In this document: positions 26,312 through 35,352 of the stretch, piece by piece
Layout: each line of letters begins with the position of its first letter
Position numbering within the stretch: the first letter of the stretch is position 1
Assembly (NCBI RefSeq): GCF_022565915.1
Contig: NZ_JAJOYX010000005.1
Span: 1-64,000, forward strand
Length of the DNA stretch: 64,000 bases
Direction of reading: 5' to 3'
Source of the DNA: Nesterenkonia sp. LB17
GTDB taxonomy: Bacteria; Actinomycetota; Actinomycetes; Actinomycetales; Micrococcaceae
The notes under the pieces: model-generated
Database searches by the model: none
Told to the model about the DNA's origin: nothing
What the model saw: the letters and a program-made list of their open reading frames with translations, nothing else
Position numbers and translations under genes: made by a program

Positions 26312-27526
26312 GTGACCCGAGACTCGGCGCAACCCGCGCGGGACGCCACTATCGACATCGCTAAGGCGCTGGCGATAATCCTCATTGTCCTGGGCCATGT
26401 ATGGCGAGCGCTGGAGCCGGCGGGGCTGGTGGAGGACCCCCTTCTGACACAGGTCGATTCCGTCATCTACATGTCTCACCTGTCGGTCTTCGCGTTCCTG
26501 GCGGGGCTCTTCGTCGCCTCGGGGATGCGCCGGGATGGCGCCTGGCACTACGCCCGAGCACGCTCGGTGACCTTCCTCTGGCTCTATATGCTCTGGTCCA
26601 CGCTGCAGCTGCTGCTGAAGATCGGCATGGGCTCGGCCGTGAACGACCCGGTGCATCCGGTCGAGCTGCTCATGATCTGGGAGCCGAAGGAGCAGTTCTG
26701 GTTCTTCGGCTGGATCACGGTGATGATGCTGCTCGCCGCGGTCGCGAAGCCCTGGCGCAGCCAGCGGGCGGCCGTCGTGACCCTGGGCCTGGCAGCGCTC
26801 GGTTCTGCCGTGGTGTGGGGCCTGAACTGGAGGATCCTCGGCGGCGAGGGGCTGGCGCTGACGGTCTTCTTCTTCCTCGGCGTGGTGCTCACCGGGAAGC
26901 GCCTGCTCAGCTGGGTGCAGCGGGTCGGTGTCGGCTGGGCGGGCGGCGTCGTGATCGTCACCGGGGCAGTGTGGGTGGTCCTCGGCTACACGCTGCTGGC
27001 CACCCCGCCCACCGCCTATGGCGACATCCGCACGGCGCCCAGCGTGGCACTCGGTTTCATCGGTTCGAGCGCCGGCGTGCTCGCCATCCTGGCAGTGGCG
27101 CGGCTGTTGGCACGGATGGGCCACCGGGCCCGGTGGCTCGCCCGCATCGGGGAGCTGTCATTGGTGATCTTCGTGGCGCACATCTTCTTCACCGCCAGTA
27201 CACGCATCGTGCTCGGCATGCTCGGCGTGGAGGCCCTCGCGGTGCACGTGGCCCTGCCGACCCTGGGCGGGGTGATCGGACCGTTGATGATCTACGCGGT
27301 GGCGCAGCGGCTGGGGCAGGACTGGCTGTTCGAAGCCCCGGAGTGGCTGCGCCAGCGCACCGGGGCCGTGCCGAGCCGCAGCGCGGGTGCCGCCCGTTCA
27401 GAGGCTGGCCGGCCCGGCGTTCCCGAGCTCGGCGGACCTACGCCTGACGCTGCCCGCCCTGATGCTCCTCACCGTGCTGCTCCGCGACCTGAGGTTCCTC
27501 AAACGCGGCAGGACCCATCCCGGTGA
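26312..27526 (+). CDS. Acyltransferase family membrane protein
   Basis: From GTG 26312 the protein has 404 residues. It begins DATIDIAKALAIILIVLGHVWRA, where the His lies in the usual position of acyltransferase-3 enzymes, and has about ten membrane helices with HIFF late in the sequence. The family transfers acetyl or other acyl groups to extracytoplasmic sugars or lipids. The last 50 residues are Pro/Ala/Arg-rich and overlap the DinB gene on the other strand by 89 bases, so the tail may be dispensable. Divergent arrangement with the type III PKS gene does not prove a link. Confidence 0.8.
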   Translation: MTRDSAQPARDATIDIAKALAIILIVLGHVWRALEPAGLVEDPLLTQVDSVIYMSHLSVFAFLAGLFVASGMRRDGAWHYARARSVTFLWLYMLWSTLQLLLKIGMGSAVNDPVHPVELLMIWEPKEQFWFFGWITVMMLLAAVAKPWRSQRAAVVTLGLAALGSAVVWGLNWRILGGEGLALTVFFFLGVVLTGKRLLSWVQRVGVGWAGGVVIVTGAVWVVLGYTLLATPPTAYGDIRTAPSVALGFIGSSAGVLAILAVARLLARMGHRARWLARIGELSLVIFVAHIFFTASTRIVLGMLGVEALAVHVALPTLGGVIGPLMIYAVAQRLGQDWLFEAPEWLRQRTGAVPSRSAGAARSEAGRPGVPELGGPTPDAARPDAPHRAAPRPEVPQTRQDPSR

Positions 27527-28007
27527 CGTAGGCGGCCTGGGCGATATGCGCCACCGCGTCCAGCGAGAGGCTGATCAGCCGTGCCCCCCGCGTCACGGGC
27601 GGGTGCCACTGGGTGTCGATGACCTCCTCGAGATCGGCCTCGCCCAGCGAGTCCAGATAGGACAGCTGTGCCTCGACGACGGCGCGCAGATGCTCCAGCA
27701 GCAGGTCCGGGTCGCTGACCCGGATCCGCCGCGCGTGGGTGCCGGTATGGCCGAACCCCATGTCGTGGGCACCGAGATCCAGGGCGAACCGCTCAGCGAA
27801 GCCCTGCACCGTCCAGACCGGTTCCTGCCCGGAGAGGCTGGCAAGCTGCTCGTCGATCTCTCGGGCTGAATGCCAGAGCAGCCAGGCGATGGAGTTGTGA
27901 TGATGCGGGTGTGCATTGAGCAGCTCTGATGTCAGCGCTGGGCGCAGCGCGTGGACCTCTTCGAGCGGGCGACGCGCGATGTCTTTGAGGATCTCGATGC
28001 TGCTCAT
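27438..28007 (-). CDS. DinB/mycothiol-transferase-like protein (DUF664 type)
   Basis: The 189-residue protein has RPALTSELLNAHPHHHNSIAWLLWHSAREIDEQLA, in which the His residues are placed as the metal ligands of DinB-fold enzymes, and a later AVAHIAQAAYV. The fold includes mycothiol- and bacillithiol-dependent S-transferases, and actinobacteria make mycothiol, so a thiol transferase role is plausible but unproven. AGGAGA precedes the ATG. The Gln/Gly/His tail overlaps the converging acyltransferase gene. Confidence 0.78.
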   Translation of the reverse strand: MSSIEILKDIARRPLEEVHALRPALTSELLNAHPHHHNSIAWLLWHSAREIDEQLASLSGQEPVWTVQGFAERFALDLGAHDMGFGHTGTHARRIRVSDPDLLLEHLRAVVEAQLSYLDSLGEADLEEVIDTQWHPPVTRGARLISLSLDAVAHIAQAAYVTGMGPAAFEEPQVAEQHGEEHQGGQRQA

Positions 28008-28122
28008 GGCTCTCCTGAACCTCTCGGCGCCCGGGTGGTGCCTGCCTGCGGGTCAGCCGCGCCGGGACGCGATCGCTTCCCGGCGCCCTGGCCGGACGTC
28101 TCCTGTCGGTGTTCGTGCTCGC

Positions 28123-28809
28123 TCATGCTCCGGGCCGGTCGCCCAGTGAGTTGATGGCGGTCGCGATGACCTTTGGGTGGGTGAGCATCGGCAGATGGCC
28201 CGCACGCACCTCGAAGGTCTCGGTCGGGTGGAGCCGAGCGGCGAAGCGGCGCTGCAGAGCACTCGGGATCTCGGCGTCGTCGGTGGTCACGACGTAGCCC
28301 CGTGAAGGAATGGCGAACAGGGCGGCCGGGTCCGCGGCGCGACTGGTGAAGTATTCGCGCGGCTCGGGTGAGAGGTCCGCAACGAGGCGCCGCGTGGTGG
28401 TCTCATCGAGGCCCGCGCCGAGGCCCTTCCGGATCGAGGACTCAGGTGGCCTGGTCCCGGCCACCCGCATCACCGCCGGCAGGATGAATCGCTGCGGGAA
28501 CGGCAGCGAGGAGACGAAGGACGCTCCCGCCCGCGGGATGACGGCTGCGAGGCCAAGCACCCCGGTGATGCGTCCAGGTTCGGCGGAGCGGGCGAGCTCG
28601 GCGGCGACCACGCCGCCCGAGGAATGCATGATCAGCGTGAACCTCTCCGCCGGAGCCGCCTCCAGGGCTGCCCGGGCATAATCGCTCACAGTCTCACCGG
28701 TCGTCGGGCGCGGGGCGACGCGGGACGGTGCTTCCACGCGGGATCGCACATCGTCCCAGATCCAAGGGGGGAGTCCGGCGCCGGAGAGGAAGAGCAGGGG
28801 AGTGGCCAT
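28123..28809 (-). CDS. Alpha/beta hydrolase
   Basis: The 228-residue protein shows FLSGAGLPPWIWDDV at the start, a nucleophile elbow with Ser in IMHSSGGVVAAELA and a base His in RAGHLPMLTHP. The elbow reads HSSGG instead of GxSxG, as in several esterase/methylesterase families (MES-like). No Shine-Dalgarno precedes the ATG; a TAGCAT lies seven bases upstream, so the message may be leaderless. It is monocistronic and its substrate is unknown. Confidence 0.82.
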   Translation of the reverse strand: MATPLLFLSGAGLPPWIWDDVRSRVEAPSRVAPRPTTGETVSDYARAALEAAPAERFTLIMHSSGGVVAAELARSAEPGRITGVLGLAAVIPRAGASFVSSLPFPQRFILPAVMRVAGTRPPESSIRKGLGAGLDETTTRRLVADLSPEPREYFTSRAADPAALFAIPSRGYVVTTDDAEIPSALQRRFAARLHPTETFEVRAGHLPMLTHPKVIATAINSLGDRPGA

Positions 28810-29074
28810 GGGATCGATGCTAGGAACAGACGCCGTGAAGCGGAAGGTTCAGCCGGCCGCGGCTCTCACCGAGTTCGTCGAACAGCTCAGCGCGATGGTC
28901 CGGCGCAGAATGTTGGGGGCAGACCAGCTCACCCGTGTTGTGTGAACCCTTATCTCGGGTTTGATCAGCGCGTTTCGGGTGCGGTGAGTGTTGTTCCGGC
29001 AACTGGGGTTCAATGTGCTGGGATGGGCGGAGCAGGGGGTCCGAATGCCATGAGTATGAATTGGAGTTCATGCA

Positions 29075-29770
29075 ATGCAGACAGCGCCCTATGACAGCTT
29101 CGCCGCAGCCTACGCAGCGGACAACGAAGTGAACTTCGTGAACGGGTGCTACGAACGCCCCGCGATGATCGACCTGGCTGGAGAGGTGGACGGACGCCGA
29201 GTGCTCGACGCCGGCTGTGGATCCGGTCTGCTCTCCGCCGCGCTGATCGACCGTGGCGCCGACGTCGTTGGATTCGATCTGAGCCCGGCGATGGTGGAGA
29301 TCGCGAGGCAGCGACTCGGCGCGGACGTGGACCTGCGAGTGGCAGACCTTGGCCAGCCCCTGCCTTACGAGGACAACTCGTTCGATGACGTGGTCGGATC
29401 CCTGGTGCTGCATTACCTCGAGGATTGGACGGTGCCCCTGGCGGAGCTGCACCGTGTGCTCAAGCCCGGAGGACGGCTGATCCTCTCGGTGAATCACCCA
29501 TACGTCTATATGCTCAACTACCCGAAGGCCGACTATTTCGCGACGACCCAGTTCTCCGATGAGTTCACCTTCGCGGGCCAGGAGGCGACGCTGACGTATT
29601 GGCACCGACCTCTGCCCGCGATCACTTCGGCATTCACGGAGGCCGGCTTCGATATCGCGTCGGTCACCGAGCCGCCCTACGATCCCGATACGCCGCTGGA
29701 GCTGATCCCGCCACCACTGTTGGGGCGGTCGTTCATCTGCTTCATGTTCTTCGTGCTCCAAGCCCGGTAA
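29075..29770 (+). CDS. Class I SAM-dependent methyltransferase
   Basis: The 231-residue enzyme has YDSFAAAYAADNEVNF, SAM motif I VLDAGCGSGLLSA, acidic FDLSPAM, VADLGQPLPYEDNSFDDVV and LHRVLKPGGRLILSVNHPY, a typical UbiE/Methyltransf_11 layout. GGAG lies ten bases before ATG 29075. The target cannot be inferred. It stands alone between a hydrolase and a dehalogenase-like gene, both on the other strand. The 265 bases upstream (28810-29074) have no supported gene. Confidence 0.87.
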   Translation: MQTAPYDSFAAAYAADNEVNFVNGCYERPAMIDLAGEVDGRRVLDAGCGSGLLSAALIDRGADVVGFDLSPAMVEIARQRLGADVDLRVADLGQPLPYEDNSFDDVVGSLVLHYLEDWTVPLAELHRVLKPGGRLILSVNHPYVYMLNYPKADYFATTQFSDEFTFAGQEATLTYWHRPLPAITSAFTEAGFDIASVTEPPYDPDTPLELIPPPLLGRSFICFMFFVLQAR

Positions 29771-29783
29771 CCGGCGTCGACGG

Positions 29784-30464
29784 TCAGCCCCGCGCTCCCG
29801 CGAGGATCTCCGCGAGCGCCACCAGGTGCTCGGCCTCGATCTCCGGCGCCCGGAAACAGCTCGGGTACGCAGCCCCGGTGCGGTTGATCCAGGCGGTGCG
29901 GAGTCCCGCGGCGGCGGCCCCGTGGATGTCCCAGGGGTGCACCGCGACGAGCATCAGTTCATCCAGGGGTCGTCCGGTCTGCTGCGCGGCATACGCGTAG
30001 GCGTCCCGCGCGGGCTTCCACAACGGTGCGTCGGTGACGCTGAGGCACTGCGAGAAGAGCTCCCGCACGCCGCCGCGTGCAAGGAGAGTCTCCGCGATCG
30101 CCGCCGAGCCGTTGCTCAGCGTGACCAGCTCCGCGGTCCGGCTCAGCGCGGTGACACCAGGAGTGACGTCGGGGTGCAGGTCGAAGTGCGTGAAGACCTC
30201 CAGAATGCGATCGACGTCCTCAGCGTGGTCTCGAGCTCCAGATGCCGCAGCCAGGTGGCGGCGCAGATTGTCCCGGGCGATCGCCACGAAGTCGGGATTT
30301 TCGCCGGTGGTGGTCAGCGCGAACCCATCGCGGAGCACCTCCGCGAACCACAGCGGGGCCCCAGCAGCAGGCATCCCTGATTCCTCGAATGCGCTCGCCA
30401 GGGGACGCATATCGGACAGCGTCTCGTTGACGTCGAAGAGCACCACAGGCGGCGGGGTAGTCAT
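29784..30464 (-). CDS. Haloacid dehalogenase type II-like hydrolase
   Basis: Start at ATG 30464 gives 226 residues. The HAD nucleophile is in VVLFDVNETLSDM, motif II is TLSNGS, and motif III/IV lie in WKPARDAYAYAA and VAVHPWDIHGAAAAGLRTAWINR. This arrangement matches L-2-haloacid dehalogenase-like proteins, which displace halide with the first Asp. In actinobacteria many such proteins are of unknown specificity. It is convergent with the methyltransferase (13 bases between stops). Confidence 0.85.
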   Translation of the reverse strand: MTTPPPVVLFDVNETLSDMRPLASAFEESGMPAAGAPLWFAEVLRDGFALTTTGENPDFVAIARDNLRRHLAAASGARDHAEDVDRILEVFTHFDLHPDVTPGVTALSRTAELVTLSNGSAAIAETLLARGGVRELFSQCLSVTDAPLWKPARDAYAYAAQQTGRPLDELMLVAVHPWDIHGAAAAGLRTAWINRTGAAYPSCFRAPEIEAEHLVALAEILAGARG

Positions 30465-30565
30465 GGGACCCTTCCTACCACGGGCCGCGCTGTCCACGCC
30501 GGAAGTCAGCGCCGGATGATCCATCCCTGAACACTCGGGCTCCCGGCTCCAGTACGCTCTCAAGA

Positions 30566-31285
30566 ATGACTGACCAGGAGCCGGCTCGCTTCAGGTCTGA
30601 GGCCCCAGAGGAACCCTCCGCGGCGGCGCAGTCTGGGCGCCGAGCAGCCGTGGCCAAAGCCGCGCTGTTGGTGCTGGCGCTGGGAGTCTTCACCGCCGCG
30701 GCTCTCCTGCTTCCGCTCCCGTCGGTGGAGGAGATCCGAAACCTGGTCGCCGGCACGGGCTGGTGGGGTCCGATCGGATTCGGAATCGCCTACGCCGCAC
30801 TGACCCTGGCCCCAGTGCCGAAGAACGTGCTCTCCATCGGTGCCGGGGTGCTCTTCGGGTTCGGCCCGGGTCTGCTGATCGTCTACACCGCCGCGATGGC
30901 CGGAGCCTCCGCTGCGTTCTGGCTGGGCCGCCGGCTGGGCCGCGACGCGGTCGAGCGGTTCACCGGGACCCGGGTCGCAAGGTTTGAAGCCGTCCTGGAC
31001 CGGCACGGGTTCGCCGCCGTCGTGGGGGTCCGGCTGGTCCCGGTGCTGCCCTTCACCGCGATCAACTACTCGGCCGGATTGACCTCCTTGGGCTGGTGGC
31101 CCTACCTTCTGGGCACCCTGATCGGGATCGTCCCCGGCACAGCCAGCTACCTGGCGCTGGGCGCCTTCGGCGTTGAAACGGGCTTCCAGGCCGAGCTGGC
31201 ATTCGCGGTGCTCGGCGTCCTGACCCTGGCCGGGATCGCCTGCGCGGTGCGGCTCCGCGGGAGCAGCGGCAGAGCCGATGTTTGA
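30566..31285 (+). CDS. TVP38/TMEM64 (VTT domain) membrane protein
   Basis: The 239-residue protein has a polar N-terminus, then about five hydrophobic segments with the VTT-domain features FGIAYAALTLAPVPKNVLSIGAGVLFG, a GAFG-rich re-entrant segment and VGVRLVPVLPFTAINYSAG, closing GLTSLGWWPYLLGTLIGIVPGTASY. DedA/VTT proteins are linked to lipid flipping (undecaprenyl phosphate, scramblase activity). It overlaps the next gene, a CDP-alcohol phosphatidyltransferase, by eight bases, which fits a shared role in lipid metabolism. Confidence 0.85.
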   Translation: MTDQEPARFRSEAPEEPSAAAQSGRRAAVAKAALLVLALGVFTAAALLLPLPSVEEIRNLVAGTGWWGPIGFGIAYAALTLAPVPKNVLSIGAGVLFGFGPGLLIVYTAAMAGASAAFWLGRRLGRDAVERFTGTRVARFEAVLDRHGFAAVVGVRLVPVLPFTAINYSAGLTSLGWWPYLLGTLIGIVPGTASYLALGAFGVETGFQAELAFAVLGVLTLAGIACAVRLRGSSGRADV

Positions 31286-31901
31286 TGCGCTGCTCCGGTC
31301 CGCGCTCGCCCCGACTACAGACGCTGCTGCCCGCGTGCTGGACGTGCCCTGGGTGACCCCGAACCGGCTCACCGGCCTCAACCTTGCCGCCGGCCTCATC
31401 AGCGCGGTGCTCGCGGCGACGCAGCAATGGATCCCGGCGCTGATCCTGTGGCTGCTCTGCCGAGTCGCCGACGGGCTGGACGGCCCGCTGGCCCGGCGCA
31501 GGGCCGGCGGGTCATCCCCGGCTTCCGGGCAGGGCGGCTTCTGGGACATCTGCGCAGACTTCATCGTCTATGGCGCGACGGTGGTGGGCGTGGCCATCGG
31601 TGCGAGCGCGGCCTTCGACGCCCCGTGGCTGCCGTTCCTGCTGGTGCTCTTCGCCTACTACGTCAACGGGGGCGCCTTCCTCGCGTTCTCCTCCATCGCG
31701 GAGAAGGACGGCAGGCAGCTTGACGACGGCCGGTCGCTCTCCTTCATCGGTGGCCTGGCGGAGGGGGCCGAGACCGTGCTGGTGCACAGCCTGTGGCTGA
31801 TCTTCCCCTTCGCGGCCGCCCCGATCGCGGCTGTGTGGGCGCTGCTGGTCGGCCTGAGTGCGGCGCACCGCGTGGTCGTCGGCTACCGGGCGCTGGGCTG
31901 A
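31278..31901 (+). CDS. CDP-alcohol phosphatidyltransferase family protein
   Basis: The 207-residue membrane protein contains the family motif in the form ADGLDGPLARRR with a later GGFWDICADF, giving the four aspartates that bind metal and the CDP group; the spacer is longer than in the consensus (about 16 residues instead of eight). It should move a diacylglycerol phosphate group from CDP-diacylglycerol to an alcohol. Start codon overlaps the VTT gene, and the 3' end overlaps the converging reductase gene by 19 bases. Confidence 0.83.
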   Translation: MFDALLRSALAPTTDAAARVLDVPWVTPNRLTGLNLAAGLISAVLAATQQWIPALILWLLCRVADGLDGPLARRRAGGSSPASGQGGFWDICADFIVYGATVVGVAIGASAAFDAPWLPFLLVLFAYYVNGGAFLAFSSIAEKDGRQLDDGRSLSFIGGLAEGAETVLVHSLWLIFPFAAAPIAAVWALLVGLSAAHRVVVGYRALG

Positions 31902-33355
31902 GACTCAGGGCCGCGGCGTCGTCGTCGGACCAGGGCAGCCAGCGCGCTGGTCGCCGTGTTGACCACGGGGGAGTCCAGTCCGTCGCGGGCATGGGCGATC
32001 GCGGCGTCCCAGAGCGCATCGTTGTAGGTCGGGTAGGCGTGGGTGATTCCCGCGAGCTGCCGGGTGCTCAGCTTCTGTGCGACCGCGAGGGTCAGCTCTC
32101 CCAGTGACTCACCTGCCCGGGGACCCACGAGGGTGCCGCCGAGGATTCGGCCGCGCCGGCCGATCACCAGTCGGGCGAATCCTTCTGATGAGTCCTCGGT
32201 CAGCGCCCGGTCGGTGTGCTCCAGTGAGACAGTCGAGGTGGTCATGCCCGGGCCGGAGACAGCGGTGAGGCCCACGGCGGCGACCTCCGGGGAGGTGTAG
32301 GTGATCCGCGGGACCGTGCGGCTGACTCGGCGCCGCAGGCCGAGGACCGCATTGGAGGCGGCGGTGCTGGCGTGGACCGCTGCCAGGTGGGTGAACTTCG
32401 GGTGCGGGGTGACATCCCCGGCGGCCCAGATGGAGCGGTTCGAGGTGCGCATCGTGTCGTCCACGAGCACGTGTCCGGCCTCGTCACATTCCACCCCGAG
32501 CTGCTCCAGACCCAGGCCTGCGCTCCGCGGGGTCCGCCCGGTGGCGACCAGGACGACGTCGGCCTGCAGCCGCCGGCCTGCCGAGGTGGTGACCATGTGT
32601 CGGCCCGCACCGTCCGCACCGTCAGCCCCTTCGGCTTCGTCAGATCGACGGTGGACGCGGGCGGGCTCCTCATTGACAAGCACGGTGGCGCCATCGCGTT
32701 CCAGGCTCGCCTGCACCAGGGCGGCGGCGTCGGGGTCCTCCTTGGGGAGCAGTCCCGAACGGGCCAGCACCGTCACGTCTGAGCCGAGCCGCGCGAAGGC
32801 CTGGCCCAGCTCACAGGCGATCGGGCCGCCGCCGATCACCACCAGACGCGGAGGCAGCTGCGTCAGCTCCCAGATCGTGTCGGAGGTGACGTGCCCGGCG
32901 TCCTTCAAACCTGGGATCTCGGGCACCGAAGGGAAGCTGCCGGTGACGATGAGGGCCTGACGGAAGCGGATCCGCTCGCCCGCGCCCCCGGACACCCCAG
33001 AGATCTGGGCAACCCCGGGGGCGGTGAACCGGGCGATTCCATGCAGCACCGTCACCCCAGCGGCTTCCAGGGTCTCCGCCGAATCGTCGGGTTCGATCGT
33101 GCTGATGGTCGCGCGGATCCGCTTCCTGACCTGGGTGAAATCGGGCTCGGTGTCGGCGGCCTCGCGGACCAGGGAGGCGTGGGCGGCCGCCGAGAGGATG
33201 GTCTTCGAAGGCACGCATCCGGTCCAGAGACAGTCGCCGCCGGTGCGGTGCTGCTCGACCAGGACGGTGCGTGCACCCAGGCGCGCTGCCGTCTTAGCCC
33301 CCACGATCCCCGCCGTGCCCCCGCCGATGACCAGCAGATCGATCAGATCATCCAC
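31883..33355 (-). CDS. FAD-dependent disulfide reductase, mercuric reductase-like
   Basis: GTG 33355 is taken as start because AGGAG lies six bases upstream; an in-frame ATG five codons earlier would overlap that site. The 490-residue protein has the FAD motif GGGTAGIVGAKTAARLGA, the redox-active disulfide in GGDCLWTGCVPSK, the NAD motif IGGGPIACELGQAFARLG, and YTSPEVAAVGLT near the dimer domain. The late HAYPTYNDALW holds the usual His. Without a C-terminal vicinal Cys pair it is unlikely to reduce Hg(II); a quinone or thiol substrate is more likely. Confidence 0.87.
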   Translation of the reverse strand: MDDLIDLLVIGGGTAGIVGAKTAARLGARTVLVEQHRTGGDCLWTGCVPSKTILSAAAHASLVREAADTEPDFTQVRKRIRATISTIEPDDSAETLEAAGVTVLHGIARFTAPGVAQISGVSGGAGERIRFRQALIVTGSFPSVPEIPGLKDAGHVTSDTIWELTQLPPRLVVIGGGPIACELGQAFARLGSDVTVLARSGLLPKEDPDAAALVQASLERDGATVLVNEEPARVHRRSDEAEGADGADGAGRHMVTTSAGRRLQADVVLVATGRTPRSAGLGLEQLGVECDEAGHVLVDDTMRTSNRSIWAAGDVTPHPKFTHLAAVHASTAASNAVLGLRRRVSRTVPRITYTSPEVAAVGLTAVSGPGMTTSTVSLEHTDRALTEDSSEGFARLVIGRRGRILGGTLVGPRAGESLGELTLAVAQKLSTRQLAGITHAYPTYNDALWDAAIAHARDGLDSPVVNTATSALAALVRRRRRGPESQPSAR

Positions 33356-33453
33356 GGTGAACTCCTTCAACGGCGGCGATAGGGGTCGGCGTCAGCGTCA
33401 GCGCATACCCTGGGAGGTGCTGTGCATAGCGTACGCGGGAGAGGAGCCGGGCC

Positions 33454-34134
33454 TTGCAGAAGGACAGCGCCGAGAGATACACCCGCGAGAAGTACACGGC
33501 CTTCGCCCCGTTCTACGATCTGCTCTCCGCCGAGCACCCCGTCTACGGCGCGGGACGACGACGGCTCATCGAGTCACTCGCACTGCGCGAGGGAGACCAG
33601 GTTCTCGACCTCGGGTGCGGCACCGGCCTGAACTTCGGGCCGCTGCAGAACCGGGTGGGCCTGCGCGGGGTCATCGTGGGCATCGATCGCAGCGCCCAGA
33701 TGCTCGTCCAGGCCAGGAAGCGGGCGCAGCGCCACGGCTGGGACAACGTGATCCTGATCCAGGCCGACGCCACCACCATGGTCGCCGCCGAGGTCTCAGA
33801 GGAGATGACGCAGGCTGGTGGGAGCGGGCTCTCACGCGTCGGGCTGGCCACGTACTCGCTGTCTCTGATGGACCCGTGGGTGCGAGCCTGGGGAAACATG
33901 TGGCAGCTGACGGAGCCCGAGGCGGAGCTGGGGGTGCTGGACATGCAGCTGCCCAGCGGAGTCAGCGCGCTGCTGAGCCCGCTGGCCAGGGCTGCGTGCC
34001 GACTGGGCGGGGCGGATATCGAGGCGCACCCGTGGGCCGCGGTGGAACGTGACTGCGCAGACCTCCGGTCCGCTTCGGCGCGCGGCGGCCACCTGCAGGT
34101 CCGCGTGGGGGTCAAGCCCGCGGGTCGACGATGA
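33454..34134 (+). CDS. Class I SAM-dependent methyltransferase
   Basis: A TTG at 33454 behind GAGGAG is the best start. The 226-residue protein has YTAFAPFYDLLSAEHPVYGAG, motif I VLDLGCGTGLNFGPLQ, acidic GIDRSAQML, and a further LATYSLSLMDPW. This resembles phospholipid (phosphatidylethanolamine-type) N-methyltransferases, but the assignment to a substrate is weak. It is divergent from the reductase gene (98 bases between starts). Its last 23 bases overlap the converging butanediol dehydrogenase gene. Confidence 0.82.
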   Translation: MQKDSAERYTREKYTAFAPFYDLLSAEHPVYGAGRRRLIESLALREGDQVLDLGCGTGLNFGPLQNRVGLRGVIVGIDRSAQMLVQARKRAQRHGWDNVILIQADATTMVAAEVSEEMTQAGGSGLSRVGLATYSLSLMDPWVRAWGNMWQLTEPEAELGVLDMQLPSGVSALLSPLARAACRLGGADIEAHPWAAVERDCADLRSASARGGHLQVRVGVKPAGRR

Positions 34135-35176
34135 TCTTGACGTGCTGCTCGTTGTTGTTGATCAGCTGCTCAAACCCCTCGGAGACCAGCCCGTCGAGGC
34201 CGATCCTGCCGGTGATGAACGGACCGAGGTCGATCTTGCCGTCCTCGACGAGTTCGATCACGCGTCGATGATCGTTGGCGTAGCCGATGGTGCCCAGCAG
34301 GGCGATCTCCTTGAGCACCAGCTTCGGCATGTCGACGGCGGGCTTGTGCCCCCAGATGGAGACGTTGACGATGACTCCGGCGGGACGCACCGCATCGAGG
34401 AGCATGTCCAGGACCACCGGGACCGAGGAGCATTCGAAGCCGACGTCGGCTCCACGGCCGTCGGTGCGGCGGCGCACCTCCGCTGCCACGTCGACTTCGC
34501 GGGGATCGAAGACCTCGTCGGCGACGCCGGTCTCCCGGGCCTTGGCCTTGCGGGCCTCGGAGAGCTCGGAGATGAAGACGGTGAGGCCTTCCGCCTTCAG
34601 CACCGCGGCGGTGAGCAGACCGATCGGGCCTGCGCCGCCGACCACCGCGACGCCACCGGCCTTGCCGCCGGATCGGACGAAGGCGTGGTGGCCTACCGCG
34701 AGAGGTTCGATCAGTGCGGCGTGATCGAGGGCGACGTGATCCGCGATCGGGTGGACCCAGCGGCGTTCGACCACGATCTTCTCGCTGAGCCCGCCCCCGC
34801 GACCGCCGAGGCCGATGAAGTTCATGTCCGGGGAGAGCTGATAATCGACCCCGGGCTTGACCTCCACGTCCTCGCGGATGATGTAGGGCTCGACCACCAC
34901 TTTCTGGCCGGACGTGAGGTCGCTGACGTCGTCGGCGACTGCCGTGACGGTCCCGGAGAACTCGTGTCCGAGAGTGACCGGTGCGGACTCACCGGAGATG
35001 GGGTGCGGGTGTCCGTGGGCCGGGACGAAGATCGGGCCTTCGAGGTATTCGTGGAGGTCGGTGCCGCAGATGCCGCACCAGGCGACGTCGATGGCCACGT
35101 GTCCCGGCTTCAGCTGAGGTTCGTCGATCTCTTCGATGCGGATGTCTTTGCGATCGTAGTAACGAGCTGCGCGCAT
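34112..35176 (-). CDS. 2,3-Butanediol dehydrogenase (zinc-dependent MDR)
   Basis: From ATG 35176 (AGGAGA upstream) the protein has 354 residues. Catalytic zinc ligands are in WCGICGTDLHEY and LGHEFSG, and the cofactor motif is GGAGPIGLLTAAVLKAEG. The long EYLEGPIFVPAHGHPHPISGE insert after the first zinc motif is characteristic of (R,R)-butanediol/acetoin dehydrogenases. It interconverts acetoin and 2,3-butanediol with NAD(H). A second acetoin-reductase-like enzyme, of the SDR type, lies at 50.3 kb. Confidence 0.88.
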   Translation of the reverse strand: MRAARYYDRKDIRIEEIDEPQLKPGHVAIDVAWCGICGTDLHEYLEGPIFVPAHGHPHPISGESAPVTLGHEFSGTVTAVADDVSDLTSGQKVVVEPYIIREDVEVKPGVDYQLSPDMNFIGLGGRGGGLSEKIVVERRWVHPIADHVALDHAALIEPLAVGHHAFVRSGGKAGGVAVVGGAGPIGLLTAAVLKAEGLTVFISELSEARKAKARETGVADEVFDPREVDVAAEVRRRTDGRGADVGFECSSVPVVLDMLLDAVRPAGVIVNVSIWGHKPAVDMPKLVLKEIALLGTIGYANDHRRVIELVEDGKIDLGPFITGRIGLDGLVSEGFEQLINNNEQHVKIIVDPRA

Positions 35177-35352
35177 GATGGCAATCTCCTGGTAGCTGGT
35201 TCGAGCAGGTAGAGACGTTCGCAGACTACTCCTGGCACCGGGACAAAGCACGGGGTCTCAGTCAGCCGGATGAAAGGTCGCCGACAGTGGTGGCCACCCG
35301 GCTTGGTCCGCGTCCCCGCCCTGTCATCACCGGTGCAGGCGCGACGGCCCGC

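Noticed and set aside
26203-26466. N-terminal extension of the type III PKS by 88 codons.
   Set aside because: Arg/Ser-rich and outside the usual length; the ATG at 26202 yields a typical 360-residue enzyme.
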